Positions 43,743 through 52,458 of a stretch of 64,000 bases of DNA are shown here, piece after piece. Source of the stretch: Subtercola sp. PAMC28395 (GTDB lineage: Bacteria; Actinomycetota; Actinomycetes; Actinomycetales; Microbacteriaceae); the NCBI RefSeq assembly GCF_018889995.1, contig NZ_CP076547.1, positions 2,604,001 to 2,668,000 on the forward strand, read 5' to 3'. The notes beneath the pieces were generated by a model, which did no database searches, was not told the DNA's origin, and worked only from the letters and a program-made list of their open reading frames with translations. The position numbers and the translations under genes were made by a program. The first letter of the stretch is position 1; each line of letters opens with the position of its first letter.

Positions 43743-44648
43743 TCAGCTCGGTACCAGCGCGGCGCGCAGTACCTGCGCGATCGACTCGGCACCGTGCTCG
43801 CTCAGAACGAGTGTGTAGTGGTTTGCGTCAGTCACCTCGACGAACGACACGGTGGCCGGCAGTTCCGCTTGCCAGCCAGAGATGTCTCTCTGGCTGTAGA
43901 CCCCTGGAGTCTCATTGAGGAGGCCACGGGCGGCGTACAACACAGTGATGGGCACCTGCAGGCCGCACAGCATGGCCCGGAGCGCGTGGCTGCCGTAGAG
44001 TTCGCGCGCGTCAGCGGTGACCGCTGCGGGGTTGGCTACCGGTCGGAACGCCAGTTCGCCGTCGGAGGTGACGCCTTCCGCCAGGTCATAGTCTGCGTAG
44101 GCACCCAGTGCTTCAGACCAGTCACCTGCAAAGGCTGGGTGGAGCCGCCAGAACTTGCGATAGATCTCCCTGCTCGAGAAAGTGAATTCGACCCGCCGGG
44201 CCGCGGCAACCCCCAGCACGGCTTCGACGAGCTCGTCGTCGGCCAGGTCGAGCGGCACGGTCACAGGCAGGCCGCCGTCGGCCAGAATTCCACGCACGAA
44301 GAGCGCTGGATGCTCCCTGAGGGCCGCAACAGCGACGAAGGCACCCATGGAATGCCCGACGATGGACGCCTGCGACACGTCCAGCGCAGAACTGATGGCA
44401 GCGAGATCGTCAAGGTGGCTGGCCACGCCGAATGGTGCCGGCAGGTGGGCGCTCAGCCCGCGGCCGCGGAGGTCTGGCGCGACGATGCGGTAGCCGGGAA
44501 GATGCTCGGCGAGGAAGTGCCACGCGAGGTGCGAGCTGGTCATGCCGTGCAGCGCGACGATCGTGGGAGCGTCGGGGCATTCCGGCCGCCACTCACCGAC
44601 CCTCATCACGCCGCCGCGCACGGGAACATCATGGGTGAAGTACGTCAT
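43743..44648 (-). CDS. Alpha/beta hydrolase
   Basis: 301 residues from the ATG at 44648; the frame is open upstream without family resemblance. Classical alpha/beta-hydrolase fold: oxyanion-hole HG (VALHGMTSSHLAW), DLRGRG, nucleophile Ser in VGHSMGAFVA, acid region near YAARGLLNE and catalytic His in DANHYTLVLSEHG. A cap region lies at about 150-220. It could be an esterase, lipase or related enzyme; the substrate is unknown. It converges with the padR gene, 102 bp apart, and is probably monocistronic. Confidence 0.88.
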   Translation of the reverse strand: MTYFTHDVPVRGGVMRVGEWRPECPDAPTIVALHGMTSSHLAWHFLAEHLPGYRIVAPDLRGRGLSAHLPAPFGVASHLDDLAAISSALDVSQASIVGHSMGAFVAVAALREHPALFVRGILADGGLPVTVPLDLADDELVEAVLGVAAARRVEFTFSSREIYRKFWRLHPAFAGDWSEALGAYADYDLAEGVTSDGELAFRPVANPAAVTADARELYGSHALRAMLCGLQVPITVLYAARGLLNETPGVYSQRDISGWQAELPATVSFVEVTDANHYTLVLSEHGAESIAQVLRAALVPS

Positions 44649-44849
44649 CGATAGTGCCTTTGCGAGAAACCTGGCGCAGGCGCGCACGACGGCGCACCAT
44701 GCATCAAGCGAAACCCAGTATCCCCATACAAGCGGTGGCGAACCACCACCGAAAACCATACTTGTGAAGTTTTATCGAGTCAAGACAGACCTGACGTTTA
44801 TTCGCGATTGCCCCAGTTCTGGGGTGGCTCGGAGGCGGTGGCGTGTGGG

Positions 44850-44923
44850 TGGGGCGTGCGGGACTTGAACCCGCGACCGACGGATTATGAGTCCGCTGCT
44901 CTAACCAGCTGAGCTAACGCCCC
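44850..44923 (-). tRNA. tRNA-Met (anticodon CAU); tRNA-Ile2 possible
   Basis: 74 nt without encoded CCA: acceptor GGGGCGT pairs with ACGCCCC; D arm TTAGCTCAGCTGGTTAGAGC; anticodon loop CTCATAA; T arm GGGTTCAAGTCCC. The loop gives anticodon CAT. It is not the initiator (the acceptor starts with a G-C pair and the anticodon stem lacks the three G-C pairs). Elongator Met is most likely, but an Ile2 tRNA modified by TilS has the same anticodon. Confidence 0.9.
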
Positions 44924-45042
44924 GTTGGCGGCATGCAATCCAGCACACAACCGCCGCGAACCAACGATACATGTTCGCGCTTCCGGCTCGGTAACTGACT
45001 CGGGCTAAAGCGGAGGGAACTGCGCGACGCGGTGGATTCGGA

Positions 45043-46341
45043 TCAGGAGTGTGCGGCATCCGTCGCATCGGATTCGATCGCCACGCTGGGCAGGGCGCCA
45101 GCAGCCATGATCGCGTCGATGGCTGCCGCATCGATATCGGATGCCCCGCGGTACAAGCGCTCGAAGGTGACGATGGTGCGCTGCAGGTCATGCGCCTGGA
45201 TGAAAGCGAGCGAGTTGCGTTTGAACTCGTCGAGTTCTTCCTGCGGAAGACGGAGCAGGAACTCGATCCTGTCGGCGAGTTGCTGGGCGTTGCCGGGCTC
45301 GAAGAGAAAACCGTTCTTGCCGTCTTTGACGAGGTGCGGCAGTGCCATGGCGTCTGCTGCCACGACCGGCAGGCCGGAGGCCATGGCTTCCATGGTGGCG
45401 ATGCTCTGCAGTTCGGCGATCGACGGCATGCCGAAGATGGTCGCCCGGGTGTAGGCGGCCCGGAGTTCTTCTTCGCTCACGTAGCCGCTGAAGTGCACGC
45501 GGTCGCCGATGCCGAGCGCCTTCGACTGGTGCTCGAGATTCTTCAGCAGATCACCGCCGCCGACGATGTCGAGCTTCACGTCGAGATCGAGGGGCAGAAG
45601 TGCAACGGCCTTGATCAGCACATCGATCTGCTTCTCACCGGTGACCCGACCGACGAAGAGAATGCGGTTGTCGGCGCGGGGCGTGAAGTCTGGGGTGTAG
45701 TTCTCGGCGTCGATGCCGCACGATATCGCGAGCACTCCGCTCAGCCCGGTGTACTTCTCGAGGAAGTCAGCGGCACTCTGGGTGGGTGTGGTCACGACGT
45801 CGGCCCTGCCGAAGGTGCGCTTCGCGGCGCGCCACGCCATGCCGACCGCCTTCACCTGCCATGACTTCGGGAGGAGCGTGAACTCGAGCAGATTCTCCGG
45901 CATGAAGTGGTTCGTGCCGATGATGCGCACTCCCCCGCGCTTGCGCGCTGCAATCGAGAGGCCCCTGCCCACGATGATGTGGGATTGGAAGTGCACGACG
46001 TCGGGGTCGATCTGCTCGAGGATGCGGTCGCTGTTCTTGTTGATGAACCACGGCTCTGCCCAGCGCAGCCAGTCGTGCGGGTACCAGCGGTAGCTCCGCA
46101 GCCGGTGAACGGTGATGTCCTGGCCGTCGTAGGTCTCTGTCCAGGTGCCGTGTTTGCGAGTGGCGGCGGGTGCGACAACGTGCACCTCATGGCCGCGGGC
46201 TGCGAGGCCGGTTGCGAGCCGCTCGGAGAATCGTGCGCTGCCATTGACGTTCGGGGAGAAGGTGTCTGCGCCAATCACGATCTTCAGGGGCTTCACGGAG
46301 CCTGCCGGGTCAGCAGATTTGTTACCGGAAGTAGCTGGCAA
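45043..46341 (-). CDS. Glycosyltransferase family 4
   Basis: 432 residues from a TTG at 46341; a GTG at 46296 (before KPLKIVIGADTFSP) is an alternative. GT-B fold: an N-terminal GADTFSPNVNGSARFSERLA loop that binds the acceptor, DVVHFQSHIIVGRGL, and the C-terminal donor site RILFVGRVTGEKQID with E-x7-E (SIAELQSIATMEAMASGLPVV). The sequence is close to the actinobacterial mannosyl- and glucosyltransferases that act on phosphatidylinositol mannosides or diacylglycerol, so a glycolipid role is likely, but substrate is not determined. It is divergent from def, sharing a 276-bp region. Confidence 0.87.
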   Translation of the reverse strand: MPATSGNKSADPAGSVKPLKIVIGADTFSPNVNGSARFSERLATGLAARGHEVHVVAPAATRKHGTWTETYDGQDITVHRLRSYRWYPHDWLRWAEPWFINKNSDRILEQIDPDVVHFQSHIIVGRGLSIAARKRGGVRIIGTNHFMPENLLEFTLLPKSWQVKAVGMAWRAAKRTFGRADVVTTPTQSAADFLEKYTGLSGVLAISCGIDAENYTPDFTPRADNRILFVGRVTGEKQIDVLIKAVALLPLDLDVKLDIVGGGDLLKNLEHQSKALGIGDRVHFSGYVSEEELRAAYTRATIFGMPSIAELQSIATMEAMASGLPVVAADAMALPHLVKDGKNGFLFEPGNAQQLADRIEFLLRLPQEELDEFKRNSLAFIQAHDLQRTIVTFERLYRGASDIDAAAIDAIMAAGALPSVAIESDATDAAHS

Positions 46342-46376
46342 GTGAAAGTCTCTCTGTGGCTTGGAGGGTCTGGCCC

Positions 46377-46401
46377 CGACGTGTGTTGTCTCAACACGTC
46401 G
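46377..46401. promoter_or_regulatory. Inverted repeat upstream of the glycosyltransferase gene
   Basis: CGACGTGT-n9-ACACGTCG, a perfect 8-bp inverted repeat, 35 bp before the start of the glycosyltransferase gene. It could be a regulator site or a leader hairpin; no other evidence. Confidence 0.35.
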
Positions 46402-46605
46402 TTACCGAATCGTTGCAGTCAACGCTACCCTAGTGTGCATCCGGCCGACGTGAACGTGGCCGGCCGAACACCCAGTATCGCCAGAAAGCCTCCCAAAACA
46501 AAGCCGACAGGCCACAGTCGCCGCGCCCAGGCCGCTCCAGGGTGCGTCGGCAGCGCGGCCGCCTGTGCGAGCCCGGGAGACACCGGGGTCTGTGCACGCC
46601 GCCGA

Positions 46606-46611
46606 TAGGCT
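46606..46611 (+). promoter_or_regulatory. -10 box of leaderless def promoter
   Basis: TAGGCT followed after 6 nt by the def ATG at 46618. Confidence 0.6.
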
Positions 46612-46617
46612 TTCTCA

Positions 46618-47190
46618 ATGACTGTTCTTCCCATCCGGATTTCGGGCGACCCTGTCCTGCACTCTCCCGCGGCCCCTGTCACCCAATTCGACGATGAGCT
46701 GCGCACGCTCGTGGCCGACATGATCGACACGATGCACGCCGCGCCGGGTGTCGGCCTCGCTGCACCGCAGGTCGGCGTGCCACTGCGACTCTTCGTCTAC
46801 GAGTACACCGACGGCGACGGCCTCGTGCACAGCGGTACGGCGATCAACCCCGTTCTGCTGGTGAGCCCGCCTCCCGTCGCCGACACAGACGACGACGCCG
46901 ATGAAGAGGGCTGCCTGTCGTTCCCCGGCGAGCGGTTCCCCCTGCTTCGTTCTGCCGACGCACTCCTGACTGCGGTCGACATCGAGGGCAAACCCTTCGA
47001 AGTCCGGGCGAGCGGCTGGCTGGCACGCATCTTCCAGCACGAATACGACCACCTCGACGGGTACCTCTACGTCGACCGCCTCGAGTATCCATACTCCAAG
47101 GCCGCGACGAAGATCGCCCGCAAGCGCAGCTGGTCGGGCCCCGGGTCGAGTTGGATGCCCGGGGTCGACACCTTCGACGGCGGAGCCTGA
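46618..47190 (+). CDS. def: Peptide deformylase
   Basis: 190 residues. It removes the formyl group from N-terminal Met of new proteins before methionine aminopeptidase acts. All three PDF motifs are intact: GVGLAAPQVG, the metal-binding Cys C99 in EEGCLSFPGE, and HEYDHLDG with H141, E142 and H145. The C-terminal extension of about 30 residues (RKRSWSGPGSSWMPG) is common in actinobacterial enzymes. The start is supported by the leaderless promoter. Confidence 0.96.
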   Translation: MTVLPIRISGDPVLHSPAAPVTQFDDELRTLVADMIDTMHAAPGVGLAAPQVGVPLRLFVYEYTDGDGLVHSGTAINPVLLVSPPPVADTDDDADEEGCLSFPGERFPLLRSADALLTAVDIEGKPFEVRASGWLARIFQHEYDHLDGYLYVDRLEYPYSKAATKIARKRSWSGPGSSWMPGVDTFDGGA

Positions 47191-47256
47191 GCAGACCGTC
47201 CGCAGCGGCCCAGAAAAAGTCGGCCGGGAAGCGGCCGCCCGGTTGCCGGCCGCGAG

Positions 47257-47562
47257 CTACGTGAGGGCGCGGATCCCTGCCGCCACCACGGCCGCACTCA
47301 GCACGACGACGATGAACGGGACTTTCAGCGCGTAGAGGCCGGCTGCCACGAGGACGGCGGGTACCCGGGCATCCAGAACCACCTGCTGGCCGTGGGCAAG
47401 TGTCTGCACAGAGATCAGCGCCGCGAGCAGTGCGACTGTCAGGAGATTCGCAACGCGTGCTGGTGTCGGCCGGGAGACCAGCGCGGGCGGGATGAGGTAG
47501 CCGACAAGCTTGAGGGCGAAACAGGCGATGGCGGCAAGGATCAGTACCTGCCACATGGTCAT
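47257..47562 (-). CDS. azlD: AzlD family branched-chain amino acid exporter subunit
   Basis: 101 residues with three to four transmembrane helices (LILAAIACFALKLVGYLIP, LLTVALLAALISVQTLA, AVLVAAGLYALKVPFIVVVLSAAVVAA). This is the small partner (LIV-E family) of AzlC. Its ATG overlaps the azlC stop (ATGA), so both are made together. Such pairs export branched-chain amino acids or analogues; the true substrate is not shown here. Confidence 0.85.
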   Translation of the reverse strand: MTMWQVLILAAIACFALKLVGYLIPPALVSRPTPARVANLLTVALLAALISVQTLAHGQQVVLDARVPAVLVAAGLYALKVPFIVVVLSAAVVAAGIRALT

Positions 47563-48317
47563 GAGGGCATCCCCTCGATCGGGGTGATCTCGGCGGTCTG
47601 GGGGCCTTGCCTGGGGCCGAGCCAGTTCGTCAGGCCGAAGAGCACGGCGACCAGGGCCGCGACGATCACGGGCAGGCCGGGCGCCAGGACGGGCGTCAGG
47701 AGCGTTGCAGCGACCGCAGCGCCCACGGCGACCGCCTGGGCCTGCCTGGCCTTCAGCCGGGGCCAGAGGAGCCCGAGAAACGCTGCTGCGGCGGCCGCGT
47801 CGAGCCCGTAGGCGCTCACATCGCCGATCAGGTTGCCGATGAGTGCACCGACCAGGGTGGTGATGTTCCAGCCGACGAAGACAACGAGGCCTGTGACCCA
47901 GAACCCGGCACGCTGTGCCGCCAGGGTGGGCTGAGCAACCGCCACAGCGACGGACTCGTCGATGGTGAGGTGAGCGGCGAGAGTCCTCGTGAACCACCCG
48001 GAGCCGACCACTGGTGACATGCGGAGCGCATAGATCACGTTCCGCGAACCGAGCAGGGCTGCTCCCGCGATCGCCGAGGGGGCCGCGGCGAGGCCGCCAG
48101 AGGCCAGCACGCCGATCAGGGCGAACTGCGAGCCTCCCGTGAACATGACGAGGCTCAGAAAGCAGGTCTGCCAGACATCGAGGCCTGCGGCAGTCGAGAG
48201 CGCTCCGAACGAGACACCGTATGCGGCCGTTGCCACTCCGACCGCCAGGCCCGCGCGCGCAGCCGACCGGGAATCAGGGCTCGAGTACACGGCTCTATTC
48301 TGCCGTCTCGACCGCAC
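47559..48317 (-). CDS. azlC: AzlC family branched-chain amino acid exporter
   Basis: 252 residues from a GTG at 48317 (GTG at 48290 is as likely). Family motifs are visible: AAYGVSFGALSTAAGLDVWQ, FTGGSQFALIGVLA, SRNVIYALRMSP, HLTIDESVAVA and WNITTLVGALIGN, with about six membrane helices. It forms a two-subunit exporter with AzlD. The gene is 115 bp upstream of tRNA-Asn on the other side of a terminator. Confidence 0.88.
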   Translation of the reverse strand: MRSRRQNRAVYSSPDSRSAARAGLAVGVATAAYGVSFGALSTAAGLDVWQTCFLSLVMFTGGSQFALIGVLASGGLAAAPSAIAGAALLGSRNVIYALRMSPVVGSGWFTRTLAAHLTIDESVAVAVAQPTLAAQRAGFWVTGLVVFVGWNITTLVGALIGNLIGDVSAYGLDAAAAAAFLGLLWPRLKARQAQAVAVGAAVAATLLTPVLAPGLPVIVAALVAVLFGLTNWLGPRQGPQTAEITPIEGMPS

Positions 48318-48393
48318 CAGGCCACGCCTTCAGACACTCAGACCGGGTTGTGTGACCCTGCGGCGAAGCCCGGTGACCTTGCTTGCAGAAAAC

Positions 48394-48430
48394 AAAAAAG
48401 GCCGCCGGGGTGGAGCCCTGACGACCTTTT
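48394..48430 (-). terminator. Rho-independent terminator after tRNA-Asn
   Basis: On the minus strand, a stem of about 12 bp with some G-U pairs and one mismatch (AGGTCGTCAGGG with CCCCGGCGGCCT), a 5-nt loop and then TTTTTT, directly 3' of the tRNA. Confidence 0.75.
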
Positions 48431-48432
48431 CG

Positions 48433-48505
48433 CTCCCCGACTTGGACTCGAACCAAGAACCTGCCGGTTAACAGCCGGCTGCTCTGCCAATTGAGCTATC
48501 GAGGA
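48433..48505 (-). tRNA. tRNA-Asn (anticodon GUU)
   Basis: 73 nt, no encoded CCA: acceptor TCCTCGA with TCGGGGA (one G-U), D arm TAGCTCAATTGG, anticodon loop CTGTTAA, T arm TTGGTTCGAGTCCAA. Discriminator base G. Confidence 0.95.
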
Positions 48506-48524
48506 ATGCTGAAACAGCTTGGTT

Positions 48525-48530
48525 ACATTA
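48525..48530 (-). promoter_or_regulatory. -10 box of tRNA-Asn promoter
   Basis: TAATGT on the minus strand, placing transcription start about 12 nt before the tRNA 5' end. Confidence 0.4.
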
Positions 48531-48654
48531 TCACGAAACACCTGTGCGCTAAATCGAGAAGCACTCATACGCCGTTCTGGCTGCCCTCGTTTGCTTCTGC
48601 GTAACTGGCTCGCGGGCAGGCTGGACGGACTGCACCCCGGGCTCCGCCAGCGAT

Positions 48655-49689
48655 CTAGTACCCGGCCTGCGGGTCGACGACACCCAGGAATCTGCCGTCG
48701 CCGAGGAATGCGACGACGTTCTGGCGAAGACGTTCCGCGAGCAGGGGCGCTGTCATCTCGGGCGTGTCGGCCGCATGCGGGGTGATGATCACATTCGGTG
48801 CGCTCCAGAGTGGATGCCCGTCGGGCAGTGGCTCAGGATCGGTGACGTCGACCCCGGCCCCCGCTATGGCACCCGAACGGAGTGCGTCGACAAGGGCGTC
48901 GGTGTCGACCAGGCCGCCACGCGCGATGTTCACGAGAATGGCGGAAGGCTTCATCACGGCAAACTGCGCCTGCCCGATGAGGTGCTTCGTGTCGTCGGTC
49001 ATTGCGGCGGCGAGCACGACGATGTCGGCGGTCGCCAGGGCCTCGTCGAGATCATCCGTCGACAGCGTACGGTCTGCTCCCGGCAGTGGTTCTTCGCTGC
49101 GGCGGACAACCGTGGTCTTGACACCGAACGGAGCCAGCAGGCGCAGCAGTTCGACGGCGATGCCGCCGGCACCCACGATGGTGACCGAGAGGCCGTAGAG
49201 GGACTCCCCTGTCGACTCGTGCGACCACGTCGTTGCCGCCAGACGCTCCGGCAGTCGCCGAAGAAGGGCAAGGGTGAGCATGAGGGCGTGCTCGGCGACA
49301 GGTTGCGCGTAGGCCCCCTTTGCGCTCGTCCAGAGCAGCTGGGGCCGGTCACAGCGCTTGAGGAGCCCGGAGAAAGCATCGACCCCCGCCCATGGCAACT
49401 GCACCCACTGGATTGCGGGATGGGTCGTGAGGATCTGCTCCAGTCGCTCGGGCTCGCTCGAGGTGAGCCAGACGATCGCCCTTGTTCCGGCGTCGAGCTC
49501 GGCGATCTGGCCGCCGCCGTCGAGCACGGCGTCCACGAAGAGGGCTCCCGGTTTCGGCAGGATGGTGATGCTCCCCGGGGTCGGTCGCCGATCACTCGCG
49601 AGTGGCACGGAATCCGTGGCCGTCACTGCGCGGTGCTGGCCAGCCCTTGGGCCTGCGGTCTCCGGCTGGTCGTAACGGGAAGTGCTCAT
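48655..49689 (-). CDS. D-isomer-specific 2-hydroxyacid dehydrogenase
   Basis: 344 residues. NAD(P)-binding domain with TIVGAGGIAVELLRLL; catalytic Arg in VNIARGGLVD, Glu in DPEPLPDGHPLW and His in IITPHAAD. The N-terminal catalytic-domain half has the short form (AIVWLTSSEPERL) seen in phosphoglycerate-dehydrogenase-like and glyoxylate-reductase-like enzymes; there is no ACT domain. Substrate is uncertain. Its ATG overlaps the stop of the upstream ABC ATPase gene (ATGA), so the two are co-translated, although an obvious functional link is missing. Confidence 0.88.
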   Translation of the reverse strand: MSTSRYDQPETAGPRAGQHRAVTATDSVPLASDRRPTPGSITILPKPGALFVDAVLDGGGQIAELDAGTRAIVWLTSSEPERLEQILTTHPAIQWVQLPWAGVDAFSGLLKRCDRPQLLWTSAKGAYAQPVAEHALMLTLALLRRLPERLAATTWSHESTGESLYGLSVTIVGAGGIAVELLRLLAPFGVKTTVVRRSEEPLPGADRTLSTDDLDEALATADIVVLAAAMTDDTKHLIGQAQFAVMKPSAILVNIARGGLVDTDALVDALRSGAIAGAGVDVTDPEPLPDGHPLWSAPNVIITPHAADTPEMTAPLLAERLRQNVVAFLGDGRFLGVVDPQAGY

Positions 49690-50498
49690 TGGGCGCGACC
49701 GTTAGCCGCCCGGGCAAGGCCTGCGACGTACGGATGCCGCGGATCAGCGAGCACATCGTCGATGGTGCCGAGCCCCACGACCACACCCTCGTGCAGAACG
49801 ATGATGCGGTCGACGGAACGCCGCAATATTTCGAGGTCGTGGCTCACGATCAGAGCCGTCGCACCGCGCTCGCGCTGGAGAGTCGAAATGACGTCGACAA
49901 CTGCTCCCCGCACTGACGGGTCGACCCCTGCTGTGGGTTCGTCGGCGATGAGGAAGACGGGGTCGAGGATCAGTGACCGTGCGATTGAAACGCGTTGTCG
50001 CTGGCCGCTGGAGAGCTCGTGCGGGAGTTTCAGCGCCGTTCCGACAGGCAGGAGCAGAGCATCCAGAAGCGTGGCCACACGAAGACTGGCGCTCTTCTCG
50101 TTGAAATGCTTGTCGCGTGCGAACAAGGGCTCTGCGACCGATTCGGCGACGGTCATGTTCGAGACGAGACTGAGCGAGGAGTCCTGCGGGAGGTAGCCGA
50201 CGCCGAACGTCAGGCGGTTGAACTTGCGGCCGCGAACGCCCTTGCGGAGGTCGAAGCCGAGCACGTTCAGGGTTCCTCCGACGACCCGGGCGAGCGAATC
50301 GCGTGAACCGCCGCTGCCCTGGCCAGCCGCAACGCGGGCGAGAGTCGACTTGCCAGAGCCGCTCGACCCGATGAGCCCCACGATCTCCCCCGGCTCCAGG
50401 CGCATGCTCACTCCGCGCACCGCAGTGTACGAAGGGCTGACGCTGTGTGCGGGGTACTCGATGGTCACGTCTGACGCGACCATCACTGGCTCACTCAT
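49686..50498 (-). CDS. ABC transporter ATP-binding protein
   Basis: 270 residues: Walker A GSSGSGKST, Q-loop LPQDSSLSL, signature LSSGQRQRVSIA, Walker B VFLIADEPTAG and switch His in IVSHDLE. The form (DPSVRGAVVDVISTLQRERG, and ADPRHPYVAGLARA near the end) is that of Opp/Dpp-type oligopeptide importers, subunit F. No permease or binding protein is encoded nearby, so it is an orphan in this window. The start codon region is triplicated in tandem (50485-50532). Confidence 0.9.
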   Translation of the reverse strand: MSEPVMVASDVTIEYPAHSVSPSYTAVRGVSMRLEPGEIVGLIGSSGSGKSTLARVAAGQGSGGSRDSLARVVGGTLNVLGFDLRKGVRGRKFNRLTFGVGYLPQDSSLSLVSNMTVAESVAEPLFARDKHFNEKSASLRVATLLDALLLPVGTALKLPHELSSGQRQRVSIARSLILDPVFLIADEPTAGVDPSVRGAVVDVISTLQRERGATALIVSHDLEILRRSVDRIIVLHEGVVVGLGTIDDVLADPRHPYVAGLARAANGRAQ

Positions 50499-50532
50499 GC
50501 ACTGGCTCGCTCATGCGCTGGCTCACTCATGA
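50485..50532. repeat. 16-bp tandem triplication at the ABC ATPase start codon
   Basis: Three units, ACTGGCTCACTCATGC (50485-50500), ACTGGCTCGCTCATGC (50501-50516) and GCTGGCTCACTCATGA (50517-50532), each containing a minus-strand ATG and the codons for M-S-E-P. The ATG at 50530 opens an 11-codon frame whose TGA overlaps the true ATG at 50498 (ATGA). The ATG at 50514 opens a 7-codon frame ending 5 nt inside the gene. The good ribosome-binding sequence GAGGGGGAG is about 15 nt before the first ATG. Confidence 0.8.
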
Positions 50533-50556
50533 AACGAGCCTAATGCTCCCCCTCGG

Positions 50557-52458
50557 TCACTCCGCGTGAATGGCGCGTCGATCGGCCTCGAGTTGCATGA
50601 GCTCCCGTTGAAGGGAGCGGTACTGCTCCGGAGCACCCACTGCGTCTGTGCGCTGAAGCTGCCCGAGCACTTCTTCTTTTCTCCGTACCAGGTGGCGTTC
50701 GACCAGTGACGAGGTGACGCGCCTCAGGTAGACATCGAGTTCGCGCTCTGGCCGTTCGGGGATCGGAGCTACCGCGAGCTGTTCCACCAGGGTGGTGAAC
50801 TGTGGGGGCACGCGCCCCACGATCGTCGCCACCCAGTCCGGCCGCTCGTAGTCATCGATCGACACGGCGATGGCATCGCGCACCGCGGCGAGCGGTTCGC
50901 TGTTGAAGCCGACGAGGGATGCCCGTGCGAGCAGTTCCCGACCCACAGACTTCGGGTACTGGAGCATAGCCATGAGCGCATCGCGTTCGAGCCTCACCTG
51001 GGTGGTGCCAGGCAGCTGCGTCAGCGAGAAAGCGGATACCGGGGAAGCTGTCGAGTCTGAGGCCGTTGCCAGCTGTCGGGAAGCGTTCTCGGAGCGGGAC
51101 GAACTCTCTGAACGGGAAGAAGCCGGCGTATCTGGCGAACTGCGCCTGCTTGCCTCAACGGCCCGCGAGACCTCCGCGACGTCGATTCCCAGCAGTCTCG
51201 CCAGTTCCCGGGTGTAGCCGGGGCGGAGCGCTGGGTCGCGAATGTCGGCGACCACAGGTGCTGCGTCGCGCAGGGCGCCTGCCCGGCCTTCTACGGTGTT
51301 GAGGTCGTAGTTAGAGAGCTTCTGCCTGATGACGAACTCGAACATCGGTTTCTTCGACGAAATCAGGCGCCGAACGGCGTCGTCGCCCTTGTTCAGCCTC
51401 AGATCGCAGGGGTCGAGCCCATCGGGGGCGACGGCGACGTACGTCTGGGCCGCGAACCGCTGTTCTTCGCTGAAGGCACGGAGGGCGGCCTTCTGGCCTG
51501 CAGCGTCGGGGTCGAAGGTGAAGACCACCTCACCCAACCCGGCGGTGTCGTCACCAAGAATGCGCCGGATCATCTTGATGTGGTCGACACCGAATGCCGT
51601 TCCACACGTAGCGACTGCCGTCGTCACACCGGCGAGGTGACACGCCATGACGTCGGTGTAGCCCTCTACAACGACGACCTGCCGCCCGCGCGCGATGTCG
51701 CGCTTGGCGAGGTCCAGACCGTAGAGCACCTGCGACTTGTGGTAGACCGGCGTCTCGGGTGTGTTGAGATACTTCGGGCCCTTGTCATCGTCGAAGAGCC
51801 GCCGGGCGCCGAAACCCACGGTCTGGCCGGTCTGGTCGCGAATGGGCCAGACCAGGCGGCCCCGGAAGCGGTCGTAGCTGCCACGCTCCCCTGTGCTCGT
51901 GAGCCCTGCAGCACTGAGTTCGTCGTTCGTGAACCCTCGGGTTCGAAGGTGCTTGCCGAGGTTGTCCCATCCCTGCGGCGCGTAGCCGACGCCGAAACGC
52001 TCTGCCGCTGAAGCGTCGAACCCCCGCTCGCCGAGAAAGCGACGGCCTTCATCGGCACCGTCGGTCATGAGCTGCTCGATGAACCACTCCCTGGCGGCTT
52101 CGTTCGCGGCCAGGAGCCTTGCCCTGTTGCTGTGATCGCTGGCCTGGCCGCCGTCTTCGTAGTGGAGTTCGAAGCCGATACCGGAGGCGAGTCGTTCCAC
52201 CGCTTCACTGAAGGTGACATGGTCCATCTTCTGGAGGAAGGTGAAGACGTCACCCCCCTCACCGCAACCGAAGCAATGGTAGTAGCCCACCTGGGGGCGC
52301 ACGTGAAAGCTCGGTGACCGCTCATCGTGAAACGGGCAGAGCCCCTTCATGGAGCCGACCCCGGCACTCTTGAGCGTGACGAACTCGCCGACGACATCGG
52401 CGATGTTGATGCGCGAACGAACCTCGTCGATGTCGGCGCGCCGGATGAGCCCGGCCAT
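50557..52458 (-). CDS. dnaG: DNA primase
   Basis: 633 residues. DnaG makes the RNA primers for replication. The N-terminal CHC2 zinc finger (CPFHDERSPSFHV with HCFGCGEGGD) is intact, followed by the RNA-polymerase domain and Toprim (VVEGYTDVMACHLAG, then FTFDPDAAGQKAALRA) and the DnaB-binding C-terminal domain. No Shine-Dalgarno sequence stands before the ATG at 52458; instead the start lies in a 17-bp tandem triplication linking it to the dgt stop, so it probably depends on translational coupling. Confidence 0.96.
   Translation of the reverse strand: MAGLIRRADIDEVRSRINIADVVGEFVTLKSAGVGSMKGLCPFHDERSPSFHVRPQVGYYHCFGCGEGGDVFTFLQKMDHVTFSEAVERLASGIGFELHYEDGGQASDHSNRARLLAANEAAREWFIEQLMTDGADEGRRFLGERGFDASAAERFGVGYAPQGWDNLGKHLRTRGFTNDELSAAGLTSTGERGSYDRFRGRLVWPIRDQTGQTVGFGARRLFDDDKGPKYLNTPETPVYHKSQVLYGLDLAKRDIARGRQVVVVEGYTDVMACHLAGVTTAVATCGTAFGVDHIKMIRRILGDDTAGLGEVVFTFDPDAAGQKAALRAFSEEQRFAAQTYVAVAPDGLDPCDLRLNKGDDAVRRLISSKKPMFEFVIRQKLSNYDLNTVEGRAGALRDAAPVVADIRDPALRPGYTRELARLLGIDVAEVSRAVEASRRSSPDTPASSRSESSSRSENASRQLATASDSTASPVSAFSLTQLPGTTQVRLERDALMAMLQYPKSVGRELLARASLVGFNSEPLAAVRDAIAVSIDDYERPDWVATIVGRVPPQFTTLVEQLAVAPIPERPERELDVYLRRVTSSLVERHLVRRKEEVLGQLQRTDAVGAPEQYRSLQRELMQLEADRRAIHAE

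Noticed and set aside
46425..46730. 101-codon minus-strand frame in the glycosyltransferase-def gap
   Set aside because: It has a hydrophobic patch but overlaps the certain def start and promoter, and I recognise nothing in it.
48775..50196. 473-codon plus-strand frame across the dehydrogenase and ABC ATPase genes
   Set aside because: Crosses two real minus-strand genes with intact catalytic motifs; no recognisable protein.
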